From COE1 sp949066965 (GTDB lineage: Bacteria > Bacillota > Clostridia > Lachnospirales > Lachnospiraceae): DNA of 64,000 nt. The stretch spans positions 12,835-76,834 of the forward strand of contig CARTDA010000015.1 in assembly GCA_949066965.1 (NCBI GenBank). The letters are read 5' to 3'. Every line of letters begins with the position of its first letter. Positions within the stretch are counted from its first letter, which is position 1. Positions 44,999-53,325 of this stretch are shown here, one piece after another. The notes beneath the pieces were generated by a model. That model was not told where the DNA came from. It made no database searches and saw nothing but the letters and a program-made list of their open reading frames with translations. A program made the position numbers and the translations under genes.

Positions 44999-45295
44999 GT
45001 GTTCCGCGCCATGGGAGCTATTGTTTTGAAGCGGGCACAGTGCTTGAGTTGGAGAATGGAGAGATGGATTATGTGCGCTATTTTGGGTGCCGTGGATCAG
45101 CAGCGGGGATGTTGTGTGTTGGGTGACGGCAAGTGCGAGATTACGCTTTATACGTCGTGCTGTAACACGGACAGAGGAATTTATTACTATACAACGTATG
45201 ATAATCATCAGATTACTGCGGTCGACATGCACAGGGAAAACAGAATGCGTGATAATAAGCGTATGAAAAAACGTAATAAATGGGATATAGGATGA
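44999..45295 (+). pseudogene. C-terminal remnant of a choloylglycine-hydrolase-family gene
   Basis: From about 45083 the frame encodes ILGAVDQQRGCC, then ITLYTSCCNTDRGIYYYTTY and NHQITAVDMHRE. This is the C-terminal strand region of linear amide C-N hydrolases (bile-salt hydrolase and penicillin acylase V family). The N-terminal nucleophile Cys and most of the domain are absent, and the 28 codons before it do not match the family. It is a leftover 3' end, possibly read from a GTG at 44999. A coding role for the fragment is unlikely. Confidence 0.6.
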
Positions 45296-45304
45296 GGCGC
45301 TGAT

Positions 45305-45733
45305 ATGGAAAGAGAAAGAGAGCTGTCAAAAAATGTGTCAGACCTCCTTGCTGGAATGAAGGTTTTGGTCGTCGAGGACAATGAACTGAACCTCGAAATC
45401 GTCACGGAGGTTTTAAGGGAGCGTGGTCTGCTGGTCACCACGGCGGGGAACGGGCAGGCTGCGGTCGGGCTGTTCCGGGACAGTGCGCAGGGGACGTTTG
45501 ACGTGATTCTGATGGATGTGCATATGCCCGTCATGGGTGGCCTGGAAGCGACGAGAATCATCCGGGCGATGGAACGCGCAGACGCACGCACGATACCGAT
45601 TCTGGCGCTGACCGCGAATGACTTTGAGGAGGACATCCGCCAGACAAGGGAGGCAGGTATGAATGACCATCTGACCAAACCCTTTGACATGGAGAAAATA
45701 TTTGGCGCGCTTGCTGCCTATGCGGGGAAATGA
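45305..45733 (+). CDS. Stand-alone receiver domain protein
   Basis: 142 residues consisting of one receiver: acidic pair in VLVVEDNELN, phosphoacceptor in VILMDVHMPVMGG, the conserved Thr in LALTAND and Lys in LTKPFDMEK. It has no output domain. The sequence is of the type fused to hybrid kinases, so it may be the detached receiver of such a protein, or a phosphate sink or relay for the hybrid kinase 3.6 kb upstream. A terminator follows directly. Confidence 0.88.
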   Translation: MERERELSKNVSDLLAGMKVLVVEDNELNLEIVTEVLRERGLLVTTAGNGQAAVGLFRDSAQGTFDVILMDVHMPVMGGLEATRIIRAMERADARTIPILALTANDFEEDIRQTREAGMNDHLTKPFDMEKIFGALAAYAGK

Positions 45734-45744
45734 TAGAAATAAAT

Positions 45745-45793
45745 AAAAATGTATTCCGAGATGAGTGTTTTCTCATGGCGGAATACATTTTTT
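45745..45793 (+). terminator. Rho-independent terminator after the receiver gene
   Basis: AATGTATTCCG and CGGAATACATT form an 11-base perfect stem, extended by flanking A/T pairs, with a 20-base loop and a run of T. The A-run on the left means it may also work for the convergent small gene on the minus strand. Confidence 0.8.
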
Positions 45794-45811
45794 ATTGCGT
45801 TGGTCTGCTGA

Positions 45812-46003
45812 CTATTCCTTGATAATGTCAATATCAATTAAATTGACACCGATAACATTTAACAGTGCCTTTAAAGAAAGGTATTCGGATTTCAATTCTG
45901 TATATGTCTCCGTTGCATTTTCCTTTCTGGCAATTGTCATATATCGTTGAATTTTTTTGAACTGTTCAAGGGTGTCCTTTGCGATTTCCGCATTGCTCGG
46001 CAT
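45812..46003 (-). CDS. Small repeated protein family, copy 1
   Basis: 63 residues, predicted helical and highly charged. It shares the pattern ENATETY-x-ELK-x2-Y-x2-LKALL, then GVNL and a final IKE, with proteins at 50041-50244 and 63596-63787. It has its own promoter and a GGTGATGG site before the ATG. It has no signal peptide or membrane segment. The family is unknown to me; the size suggests a helical-hairpin or coiled-coil dimer. Confidence 0.7.
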   Translation of the reverse strand: MPSNAEIAKDTLEQFKKIQRYMTIARKENATETYTELKSEYLSLKALLNVIGVNLIDIDIIKE

Positions 46004-46050
46004 GCCATCACCTGCCTTTATGGATAACTGGTATGAAATGTTACGTTTTT

Positions 46051-46079
46051 ATCATAACAGATTTGCCCAAAGGTGTAAA
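46051..46079 (-). promoter_or_regulatory. Promoter of small-family copy 1
   Basis: On the minus strand TTTACA (46074-46079) and TATGAT (46051-46056) are 17 bases apart, 48 bases before the start codon. The -35 context CTTTACAC is shared with copy 2. Confidence 0.6.
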
Positions 46080-46105
46080 GCAAATAAGAACATGAAATTT
46101 ACTTG

Positions 46106-46134
46106 TTGACAAAACAATTTCCAAATGATATCAT
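46106..46134 (+). promoter_or_regulatory. Promoter of the SPFH operon
   Basis: TTGACA at 46106-46111 and TATCAT at 46129-46134, 17 bases apart and 50 bases before the SPFH gene. It diverges from the promoter of small-family copy 1, with 26 bases between the two -35 boxes. Confidence 0.65.
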
Positions 46135-46183
46135 AATAATATCAAAAGTAATCAATTAACATACACATAGAGGAGGAAACACT

Positions 46184-47188
46184 ATGGAAGAGAAAGTATT
46201 ATCAAAGAAAAAGAATGGAATGGCTGCATTGTGTGGCATACTGGTATTGTATGCCGTCTCGCTGGCGGTGATTGTTTTCGGCGCGCGGAATGCCTATGTC
46301 TCAATCGTGGTGGCCGGCAGTCTCATTGCTGTCGTGGCAACGGTACTTCTGGCAGGGCTGAAGGTCTTAAAGCCCCAGGAAGCGTTGGTGCTCACGCTGT
46401 TTGGCAAGTATGTGGGCACATTGAAGGAGGATGGCTTTTATTTTGTGAATCCGTTCTGTAGCAGCGTCAATCCGGCGGCGCGGACAAAGCTGAACCAGAG
46501 CGGCGATGTGAATGATTCTGCCGCGCTGCTGGCAATCGCAAACAAGACGGCAGGTACAGGTGTAGAAGCCGCAAGCAACAAGATTTCACTGAAAATTATG
46601 ACACTGAACAACAACAAACAGAAGATTAATGACTGTCTTGGTAACCCGATTGAGATAGGGATTGCCGTCACATGGAAGGTCGTGGACACAGCAAAGGCAG
46701 TGTTCAACGTGGACAATTACAAGGAGTTCCTGTCATTGCAGTGCGACAGCGCGCTGCGCGACATCGTGCGCATCTATCCCTATGACGTGGCTCCAAATGT
46801 CGATACGACCGGGGACGGGGTGTCGGACGAGGGAAGCCTGCGCGGCTCAAGCGAGATTGTCGCGGGCAGAATCCGTGACGAGATACAAAAGAGGGTTGAG
46901 GAGGCAGGAATCGAGGTTGTTGAGGCGCGCATTACATATCTTGCCTATGCGCCGGAAATTGCGGCAGTGATGCTTCAGCGGCAGCAGGCATCGGCGATTA
47001 TTGACGCCCGGAAAATGATTGTGGACGGCGCGGTCGGCATGGTTGAGATGGCATTGGAGCGCCTGAACGAAAACCACACGGTTGAGCTGGATGAGGAGCG
47101 CAAGGCGGCAATGGTGTCGAACCTGTTAGTCGTACTCTGTGGCAACCGCGACGCACAGCCAATTGTAAACTCAGGCAGCTTATATTAA
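46184..47188 (+). CDS. SPFH/band-7 membrane protein
   Basis: 334 residues. Two adjacent hydrophobic helices at the N-terminus (about 12-62) are followed by an SPFH domain (PQEALVLTLFGKYVGTLKEDGFYFVNPF, then IGIAVTWKVVDTAKAVFNV) and a long helical region (ITYLAYAPEIAAVMLQRQQASAIIDARK). SPFH proteins form membrane-associated cages or scaffolds. It heads an operon with a ribbon-helix-helix protein, a two-helix membrane protein and a YbjQ-like protein. Confidence 0.9.
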   Translation: MEEKVLSKKKNGMAALCGILVLYAVSLAVIVFGARNAYVSIVVAGSLIAVVATVLLAGLKVLKPQEALVLTLFGKYVGTLKEDGFYFVNPFCSSVNPAARTKLNQSGDVNDSAALLAIANKTAGTGVEAASNKISLKIMTLNNNKQKINDCLGNPIEIGIAVTWKVVDTAKAVFNVDNYKEFLSLQCDSALRDIVRIYPYDVAPNVDTTGDGVSDEGSLRGSSEIVAGRIRDEIQKRVEEAGIEVVEARITYLAYAPEIAAVMLQRQQASAIIDARKMIVDGAVGMVEMALERLNENHTVELDEERKAAMVSNLLVVLCGNRDAQPIVNSGSLY

Positions 47189-47264
47189 AGACCTGTAGGA
47201 AACAGTGTCAGGTGCAGAAAAGCACAGGGGCTGTGTTCCGAAATGGCAAAAAGGGAATGATGTT

Positions 47265-47465
47265 ATGGGTGATTCTGGAAAAAAACAAGTCCCGCTCAGG
47301 CTGTCGTCAAAGCTGTATGAGGCAATTGCCGCGTGGGCGGAAGATGATTTCCGCTCTGTCAATGGGCAGATAGAGTACCTGCTGACAGAGTGTGTCCGGC
47401 AGCGGAAGAAAAATGGGAAGTATGTTTCCGATGAAATCGACAGGCCGCTGGAAATTGAGATTTGA
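47265..47465 (+). CDS. Arc-like ribbon-helix-helix protein
   Basis: 66 residues. KKQVPLRLSSKLYEAIAAWA, followed by SVNGQIEYLL, is the strand-helix-helix of Arc/MetJ-type DNA-binding proteins. The ATG at 47265 is preferred to an upstream in-frame alternative because it begins just before the conserved fold. It is encoded 76 bases after the SPFH gene. It may regulate the operon, or serve as a protein-binding partner as in similar SPFH clusters of Clostridia. Confidence 0.75.
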   Translation: MGDSGKKQVPLRLSSKLYEAIAAWAEDDFRSVNGQIEYLLTECVRQRKKNGKYVSDEIDRPLEIEI

Positions 47466-47540
47466 GAAGGGGAATGAAAAAGAGTGCATGAAGAAAACGT
47501 GTTGGCATCGCAGGCGTGCAATAAAAAAGAAAGGGGCGTG

Positions 47541-47774
47541 ATGCAGGTGAAACATTGGAAGAAAATGGCTGCGCCAATTGTGATTGCTTCTATTATAATT
47601 GTTTACTATATTGGAATGGCAGCAGTTTTTATGGCAGTACCCGGCATCCCGACAGCTATTAAGATACTCATGATAGTGGTGCCATTGATTTTGGCGGCAG
47701 TGATGCTCGGTGTGCTGATAAGCAGAATAAAAGAGATTCAGGGAGGAGAAGAAGATGATCTTAGTCAATACTGA
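47541..47774 (+). CDS. Small two-helix membrane protein
   Basis: 77 residues with two hydrophobic helices (about 10-33 and 38-62) and a short charged tail. No family is recognised. The ATG at 47541 has AAAGGGG upstream; a GTG at 47484 would add 19 residues. Its end overlaps the ybjQ-like gene by 20 bases, so translation is coupled. It may anchor a complex with the SPFH protein (inference). Confidence 0.6.
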   Translation: MQVKHWKKMAAPIVIASIIIVYYIGMAAVFMAVPGIPTAIKILMIVVPLILAAVMLGVLISRIKEIQGGEEDDLSQY

Positions 47775-48066
47775 TTACATTAGCGGAAAAGAACTGGAAA
47801 TGCTGGGAATGGTGAAAGGGAGTACCATTCAGTCGAAAAATGTCGGAAAGGACATCACACAGAGTTTTAAGACATTGGTGGGCGGCGAGCTGACAGCCTA
47901 CACGGAGATGATGAACGAGGCGCGTGCACTCGCGACAAAGCGCATGGTCGAGGAGGCTGAAAAGCTCGGCGCTGACGCGATTGTCAATATCCGCTACGCG
48001 TCAGCGGCAGTCATGCAGGGCGCCGCGGAGGTCATGGCATATGGCACTGCCGTAAAGTTCAGATAA
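47755..48066 (+). CDS. YbjQ/UPF0145-family protein
   Basis: 103 residues that fill the YbjQ fold: MGMVKGSTIQSKNVGKDITQ-type start, the TAYTEMMNEARALATKRM helix and the ADAIVNIRYASAAV strand. These proteins form pentamers or decamers of unknown function. The gene is the last of the SPFH operon. Confidence 0.85.
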   Translation: MILVNTDYISGKELEMLGMVKGSTIQSKNVGKDITQSFKTLVGGELTAYTEMMNEARALATKRMVEEAEKLGADAIVNIRYASAAVMQGAAEVMAYGTAVKFR

Positions 48067-48113
48067 TGCTTATGGGAAAGTTTCTTACATTTTTGTAACA
48101 TTGGCGTTTTCAG

Positions 48114-48142
48114 TTTTCAGATTTCCTTTGGCAGGCTATAAT
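48114..48142 (+). promoter_or_regulatory. Promoter of the BceRS-like pair
   Basis: TATAAT at 48137-48142 with TTTTCA 17 bases upstream (48114-48119). A TTACA...TGTAA inverted repeat at about 48085-48098 lies above it and may be a regulator site. Confidence 0.5.
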
Positions 48143-48192
48143 ATAAGGAAAGAACAGGTATCAATGGGTCAAAATGAATGGAGAACGCCACA

Positions 48193-48933
48193 ATGGACAC
48201 AGGGTTAAGGATTATGATTATTGAGGACGATGCCGCGCTTGCGAGGGAGCTTGGCGGGTTCCTTGAAAAGTGGCAGTATGAGGCGGTCATGGCAGAGCGG
48301 TTTGATGATATTTTGCAGGAATTTATGGAAAAAAGACCACAGCTTGTCCTGATGGACATTAACCTTCCCTGCCATGACGGATTTTACTGGTGCAGCCGGC
48401 TCAGGCAGATTTCAAAAGTGCCCGTCATCTACATCAGCAGCCGCAGCGATGACAAGGATAAAATCATGGCAATCGCGCAGGGCGGTGATGATTATGTGGA
48501 AAAACCGTTCCGTATGGAGCTCCTGAAGGCAAAAATCGAGGCAATGCTCCGGCGGACTTACGAGTACAAGGTGCATGAGCGAATTTTCCTGAATGCAGGG
48601 CTGTGCTTTGACAGCGCAGTACAGAGTCTGTATCATACACGCAGCGCAGCCGCGGATAAAAGCAGCATGTCCGATATGACTGGTGAAAAGGCAGAAACAG
48701 ATGAGGAAGTAGACCTCACAAAATCGGAGCGGCGGCTGCTCGCGCGGCTGGTCGAGAACAGACCGGACGTCGTGACGCGCGACGAGCTGATGATGGCACT
48801 GTGGAACACGGATGAGTATGTCACGGATGCCGCGCTCACCACTATTATCAGCAGACTGCGCACCAAGCTCAAGTCCGTGTGCGGCGAGGAAGTCATTTTT
48901 ACAAAAAAGGGACAGGGCTATTTTGTGAAATAA
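48193..48933 (+). CDS. BceR-like response regulator
   Basis: 246 residues. The receiver has IMIIEDDAAL, the phosphoacceptor in LVLMDINLPCHDGFYWC and EKPFRMELL. A linker of about 40 residues, acidic and longer than usual, leads to the winged helix with its turn KKGQGYFVK. The DINLPxxDGFYWC sequence is characteristic of the BceR/VirR group, which controls peptide-antibiotic transporters. The start is taken at 48193 because a GGAG lies nine bases upstream; an in-frame ATG at 48178 is possible. Confidence 0.88.
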   Translation: MDTGLRIMIIEDDAALARELGGFLEKWQYEAVMAERFDDILQEFMEKRPQLVLMDINLPCHDGFYWCSRLRQISKVPVIYISSRSDDKDKIMAIAQGGDDYVEKPFRMELLKAKIEAMLRRTYEYKVHERIFLNAGLCFDSAVQSLYHTRSAAADKSSMSDMTGEKAETDEEVDLTKSERRLLARLVENRPDVVTRDELMMALWNTDEYVTDAALTTIISRLRTKLKSVCGEEVIFTKKGQGYFVK

Positions 48934-49020
48934 GAAACTGTGGCATGGACAGCGGAGTCCTGTGAAATGATAAACGGATGTAAACAAAACAGAATATGGA
49001 AAACGGAGGATGAATACAAA

Positions 49021-50010
49021 ATGGCAGTCGTTCGGTGGCTGAAAAGAAAATGGAAGGACTATCTGGCTCGCAGCATCATCATGCTCGGCTTCAACCTGTA
49101 TTTTGTTTTTTTGATGCGGACGGCGCAAATCAGTTATCTGCTGTATCTTGACGTGCTTTTGCTGGTGCTTCAGGCAATTGCGGAGGGTATGGCTTTTTTT
49201 GCGTTCTGGGAAAGGGAGCGCCGCAAAGCTGCCTTTTTGCAGGAAAAGGAACTCATTTATGAGGTGCTTGGCAGACCGGAGGACAGCGCAGTCTTTGCGC
49301 ATGACATGCAGGTTATGGAACAGCGCATCCAGGAAAGGTTTGGGGAGAACTGCGAGCTGCAGGACTATGTGGCAAAGTGGTGCCATGAATTCAAGATACC
49401 GCTCGCAGCGGCGTTTCTCATCGCGGAGAAAATAAAGGATGCGGACACCCGCACTGATTTGCGGGAGCAGCTCGAGCGGATGAACTGGCAGATGAGCATG
49501 ATGATGCAGGGCTGCCGGCTGCAAAGCCCGCTGTTTGACCTCCAGGTCAGGAAGGTTTCACTGGCAGCGTGTGTCCGGGCTTCGATTAAAAACAACCAGT
49601 TCTTTCTGGTTCAGAAAAAATTCCGGATGGACCTGTCCGTTGAGGACGTGACAGTCTATACGGATGAAGTCTGGCTGACCTACATTTTAGACCAGATTAT
49701 CAACAATGCCGTCAAGTATGCAAAGCCCGGCGCCAGTCACTGCATCCGGTTCTGGACAGAACAGGCCGCGGAAGAATCATATCTGTGGCTTTATATAGAG
49801 GATAATGGGGAGGGCATACAGGAGTGCGACCTGCGCCGTATCTTCGAAAAGGGCTACACAGGCAGCAACTACCACAACGGCAGATACAAGTCCACCGGAA
49901 TGGGGCTGTATATGGCAGATAAAATCGCAAAAAGACTGGAACACAAGCTGACCGCCGAGAGCCGCTATGGGGAGTATACGCGGTTTGGCATCAGGATTTT
50001 GCACATGTAA
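49021..50010 (+). CDS. BceS-like intramembrane-sensing histidine kinase
   Basis: 330 residues. Two closely spaced membrane helices (about 20-62) leave almost no extracellular loop, the mark of intramembrane-sensing kinases that take their signal from a BceAB transporter. The H-box is KWCHEFKIPLAA, the N-box is QIINNAVKYA, and G-boxes are EDNGEGI and STGMGLYMAD. The ATG at 49021 follows GGAGGA. The matching transporter is encoded 0.6 kb downstream, after a small minus-strand gene. Confidence 0.9.
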   Translation: MAVVRWLKRKWKDYLARSIIMLGFNLYFVFLMRTAQISYLLYLDVLLLVLQAIAEGMAFFAFWERERRKAAFLQEKELIYEVLGRPEDSAVFAHDMQVMEQRIQERFGENCELQDYVAKWCHEFKIPLAAAFLIAEKIKDADTRTDLREQLERMNWQMSMMMQGCRLQSPLFDLQVRKVSLAACVRASIKNNQFFLVQKKFRMDLSVEDVTVYTDEVWLTYILDQIINNAVKYAKPGASHCIRFWTEQAAEESYLWLYIEDNGEGIQECDLRRIFEKGYTGSNYHNGRYKSTGMGLYMADKIAKRLEHKLTAESRYGEYTRFGIRILHM

Positions 50011-50040
50011 CAAGGTTCGTGAAATGGTATAATTTGGTTG

Positions 50041-50244
50041 TTATTCTTTGATTTTGTCTAGTTCAGTGAGATTCACACCTAAACTGCTTAATAGGGCTTT
50101 TAATACAATATATTGTCTCTTTAGCTCAGCATAAGTTTTTGTTGCATTTTCTTCTTTTGCCAGTATCATGCATCTTTGAACTTTTTCAAAATCTTCAATG
50201 GCATTTTTCATTATTTCAGCGTTGTTCATTTCGTCAATTACCAT
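50041..50244 (-). CDS. Small repeated protein family, copy 2
   Basis: 67 residues sharing ENAT, TYAELK, LKALL, GVNL and a terminal KIKE with copies 1 and 3. An internal ATG at 50229 aligns better with the starts of the other copies, so the true length may be 62. It is inserted on the opposite strand between the BceS-like kinase and the BceAB-like transporter, with its own promoter and a hairpin in the leader. Members of this family look like independent genes that have landed between operons. Confidence 0.68.
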   Translation of the reverse strand: MVIDEMNNAEIMKNAIEDFEKVQRCMILAKEENATKTYAELKRQYIVLKALLSSLGVNLTELDKIKE

Positions 50245-50275
50245 CCTTCCACCGCCTTTTTAATTAATACAGTTG

Positions 50276-50313
50276 TTATACTGGCGGTCGAAAAGACTGA
50301 CCGCTCAGTATAA
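50276..50313. repeat. Hairpin repeat, copy 2
   Basis: TTATACTGGCGGTC at 50276-50289 pairs with GACCGC, a one-base bulge, then CAGTATAA (50299-50313), giving a 14-base stem. Thirty bases match the copy at 16887-16916 with one difference. It lies in the leader of small-family copy 2. Confidence 0.65.
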
Positions 50314-50346
50314 GTTGATGCGCACAATCGCATAATTGTTATATTC

Positions 50347-50375
50347 ATTATAGCGGATTCGTGGAAGGGTGTAAA
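50347..50375 (-). promoter_or_regulatory. Promoter of small-family copy 2
   Basis: On the minus strand TTTACA (50370-50375) and TATAAT (50347-50352), 17 bases apart, a near-consensus promoter about 100 bases before the start. The leader contains the hairpin repeat. Confidence 0.65.
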
Positions 50376-50515
50376 GCCTTTATTTAATTATCAATGTGCT
50401 GTGTGAATTGTAAGTTACTGGTGCGAAAACGTTTCGTCTGCAAGTAAAAATCCATTTCGAAGCAAATTTTGCATGGATTTTTACCTGTTACTGGAACGGA
50501 GTAAACAGTAACAAT

Positions 50516-50559
50516 TGTAAGGCGAATGTAAGGATTTTTAATAAAAAATATTTTACAAT
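50516..50559 (+). promoter_or_regulatory. Probable BceR-type operator and bceAB promoter
   Basis: TGTAAGG occurs at 50516-50522 and 50527-50533, an 11-base period that fits two monomers of an OmpR-type regulator. A TACAAT at 50554-50559 lies 17 bases after the -35 position (50531-50536), which the second repeat overlaps, as in class II activation. A further CGTAAGG is at 50566-50572. Confidence 0.5.
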
Positions 50560-50620
50560 AAAAACCGTAAGGAAAATCTGAAAAGAGAAAACACAATCAG
50601 GAGGAGGTCAGACACATCAT

Positions 50621-51382
50621 ATGAACGACAAAAAGGTAGTAGAAATCAAAAACTTAGTCAAAAGCTATGGCGCAAAGGATTTTCAGACGACAGTGCTAAA
50701 GGGCATTGACCTGACAATTTACAAGGATGACTTTATCGCCATCATGGGACCGTCAGGCTCTGGCAAGACGACACTGCTCAATATCCTTTCCACCATCGAC
50801 AAGCCGACGCAGGGCACGGTCATGCTCGACGGAAAAGACGTGACGCGGATTTCAAACAAAGAGCTTGCAAAGCTCCGGAAGGACAAAATCGGCTTTGTAT
50901 TCCAGGATTACAACCTGCTGGATACCATGACCTTGCAGGACAACATCGCGCTGCCGCTCGCGCTCGACGGCGTGCCGGCACGGCAGATTCTGGAGCGTAT
51001 CCGGGAGCTTTCGGCGGCGTTTGGCATCGAGGAGCAGCTTCGCAAATATCCGTACCAGCTCTCGGGCGGGCAGAAGCAGAGAGGGGCAGTGTGCAGGGCG
51101 CTCATCACCAATCCCGAGATTATCTTTGCCGATGAGCCGACAGGCGCCTTGGATTCCAAGGCGGGAAAGGACTTGCTGCACTGCCTGCGAAGGGTCAACG
51201 AGAGCGGGCAGGCGACAATCCTGATGGTGACGCATGACCCGCACAGCGCCTCGTATGCGAAGGACGTATACCTGCTGAGTGATGGCATGATGAAGTGCCG
51301 CATTGGCAGGGGAAGCGACAGGAAGGAATTTTATAACAGGATCATAGACCTGCAGACTTCCATAGGAGGTGATTTCTCATGA
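50621..51382 (+). CDS. BceA-like ABC transporter ATPase
   Basis: 253 residues. Walker A is GPSGSGKTT, the signature LSGGQKQRGA, Walker B IIFADEPTGALD and the switch His is in MVTHDPHS. It belongs to the MacB/BceA group that powers FtsX-type permeases. Its last codons overlap the permease start by four bases. With the BceRS-like pair upstream it should form a flux-sensing resistance module against antimicrobial peptides that bind lipid II-cycle intermediates. Confidence 0.93.
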   Translation: MNDKKVVEIKNLVKSYGAKDFQTTVLKGIDLTIYKDDFIAIMGPSGSGKTTLLNILSTIDKPTQGTVMLDGKDVTRISNKELAKLRKDKIGFVFQDYNLLDTMTLQDNIALPLALDGVPARQILERIRELSAAFGIEEQLRKYPYQLSGGQKQRGAVCRALITNPEIIFADEPTGALDSKAGKDLLHCLRRVNESGQATILMVTHDPHSASYAKDVYLLSDGMMKCRIGRGSDRKEFYNRIIDLQTSIGGDFS

Positions 51383-53253
51383 GAATGCTGCGTTTTTCTT
51401 TTATTAATTTCCGGAACGGTTTTAAGAGCTACCTGTCGCTGGTGCTTTCACTTTCTTTTTCGATACTGGTTCTGTATAATTTCCAGAATATCATCTACTC
51501 GGAGGCGTTTGCGGTACTGGGGCAGCGCAACAAGCAGTATATTGACATGCTGATTCAGACGGTGAGCGTCGTGCTTGTGTGTTTTTTGTTCTTTTTTGTG
51601 TGGTATGCGACGAACGTCTTCCTGACAAGACGCAAGCGGGAGATTGGCATCTATATTTTCATGGGCATGTCGAACCGCAAAATCGGCAGCCTCTACATGA
51701 TTGAGATTAGCTTTGTCGGAATCACTGCGCTGCTTGCGGGCGTTGGCTTCGGGGTGCTGTTTGCAGGTTTGTTCCAGCTGGTTATGGGCGCTGTCTCTGA
51801 CACCGAGATTGATGTCCGGTTTGGGGTTTCCTATAAGCCTGTCGTGTTTACGGCGGTGTCCTTTCTGACCGTGTATCTGATTTTTGCACTCAAGGGATAT
51901 TGGAATATTGTCCGCAGCAGCGTGCTTTCCATGATTTCAGCGGCGCGGCAGAACGAGTACGTGCACAGGAAAAGCCAGGTATTCATAGTAAAGGCTGTGC
52001 TTGGCATCCTGGTGCTGGCGGCAGGGTATGTTCTTGCGAATAAGGGCACCAATCAGGATATGCTGGCAAATGCCCTGCTTGCGGTGGTGCTTGTCATTGT
52101 CGGTGTCTACCTGCTGTTTGGCGGCCTGATTCCGCTGGTCTTTCAGACGCTCGCAGGACGGAAGTCATTTCTGTACAGTGGTCAGCGCTGCCTGTGGGTG
52201 AACCAGACAATTTTCCGTATGCGGAAAAATTACCGTACCTATGCGATGGTCTGCATTATCGGCATCTGCTCGGCGACCGCGCTTGCGACAGGCTTTGCAA
52301 TGCGGGAGCGGTATAACAACATGATTCTCTTTGATAACCAGTACACGTTCCAGCTGCTGACCAACCAGCCAAATCTCGGAGAACAGGCGGAGCGGCTGAT
52401 TCGGGGCAAGGCGGATATTGCCTGCCAGACCTCGCTTGAGGCATTGAGCGTGGACAGGGAGCACCTTGTCGTGGCGTACTCAGATGTGAAGCGCGCCGCG
52501 CAGGAAGGCGGACTGGCGCCCATTGTGCGTGAGCCTGCCGACAATGAGACGTTTTACCTGTCACATCAGATGCTGCTATCGCTGATTATGGGGAACAGGC
52601 AGATTCCTGTGACACTCGGTGATGAAATTTTTCAGGAGACGGAAGTCATAAGACAGCCCTATGTCGGTTATATGCAGAAACAGATGGGATGTTTTTACAT
52701 TGTCTCGGACACTGCCTATGAACGCCTGCGGCAGAAAAGCCAAACCCTGTATATCCACAATTACAAGATTGCGGACGACACGGATTTTGAGCGGGCGCGC
52801 GCCGCTATCGATGTGCTGATTAGCAACACGGATGAAAACTATACGGCGCGCGTGGCAGTGAACCCATTTGACAATGACCTTGAGTGGATCAAGGTGCTCC
52901 ATGCGCTCTGCGTCTTCATGTTTCTGGTATTTATTGTCGCGGGCGGCTGTATCATGTTCATGAAGCTCTACAATGATGCGTTTGAGGAGAAGGAGCGGTA
53001 TCTTGTCCTGAAAAAAATCGGCTTTTCGTCGCGGACGCTTGCGGCATCCGTCGCGAAGGAGCTGCTGGGCGCATACATGCTGCCCTTTGTGGTGATGACT
53101 GTCTCGGCATATTTTTCCGTGAATGCACTCGGCAGGATGATGTATACGAATTTGTTTTCGATTTATCTTGTAAGTATGCTGGTGGTACTGGGAGTATTTG
53201 CACTGTGCTATATCCTTTCGGTCGCAGTGTACCGAAAAAATGTCGGGGTGTGA
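51379..53253 (+). CDS. BceB-like ABC transporter permease
   Basis: 624 residues with ten predicted helices: one at the N-terminus, three around 60-165, two around 200-260, one near 290, and three in the last 130 residues. Between helices seven and eight lies the extracellular domain of about 190 residues that marks BceB-type permeases. The cytoplasmic LTRRKREIGIYIFMGMSNRKI segment after the second helix is a family hallmark. It is co-translated with the ATPase and is likely both the resistance pump and the signal source for the intramembrane kinase. Confidence 0.92.
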   Translation: MRMLRFSFINFRNGFKSYLSLVLSLSFSILVLYNFQNIIYSEAFAVLGQRNKQYIDMLIQTVSVVLVCFLFFFVWYATNVFLTRRKREIGIYIFMGMSNRKIGSLYMIEISFVGITALLAGVGFGVLFAGLFQLVMGAVSDTEIDVRFGVSYKPVVFTAVSFLTVYLIFALKGYWNIVRSSVLSMISAARQNEYVHRKSQVFIVKAVLGILVLAAGYVLANKGTNQDMLANALLAVVLVIVGVYLLFGGLIPLVFQTLAGRKSFLYSGQRCLWVNQTIFRMRKNYRTYAMVCIIGICSATALATGFAMRERYNNMILFDNQYTFQLLTNQPNLGEQAERLIRGKADIACQTSLEALSVDREHLVVAYSDVKRAAQEGGLAPIVREPADNETFYLSHQMLLSLIMGNRQIPVTLGDEIFQETEVIRQPYVGYMQKQMGCFYIVSDTAYERLRQKSQTLYIHNYKIADDTDFERARAAIDVLISNTDENYTARVAVNPFDNDLEWIKVLHALCVFMFLVFIVAGGCIMFMKLYNDAFEEKERYLVLKKIGFSSRTLAASVAKELLGAYMLPFVVMTVSAYFSVNALGRMMYTNLFSIYLVSMLVVLGVFALCYILSVAVYRKNVGV

Positions 53254-53325
53254 GAAAAGCGTTTGAAAAATCAGCCTGTCGGTGATAAAATTATAGAAAG
53301 AATTGAGAAAGGCAAGGCAGGATTT

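Larger units (their letters stand above)
50245..50620. promoter_or_regulatory. Regulatory region between small-family copy 2 and bceAB
   Basis: No gene is seen in these 376 bases. They hold the copy-2 promoter and hairpin leader, a second small stem (ATGCG/CGCAT, about 50317-50332), and on the plus strand the control region of the BceAB-like operon at about 50500-50560. Confidence 0.6.

Noticed and set aside
48412..49524. Long minus-strand ORF (370 codons) opposite the BceRS-like genes
   Set aside because: Both sense-strand genes have complete catalytic motifs; the antisense product is His- and Leu-rich without any domain.
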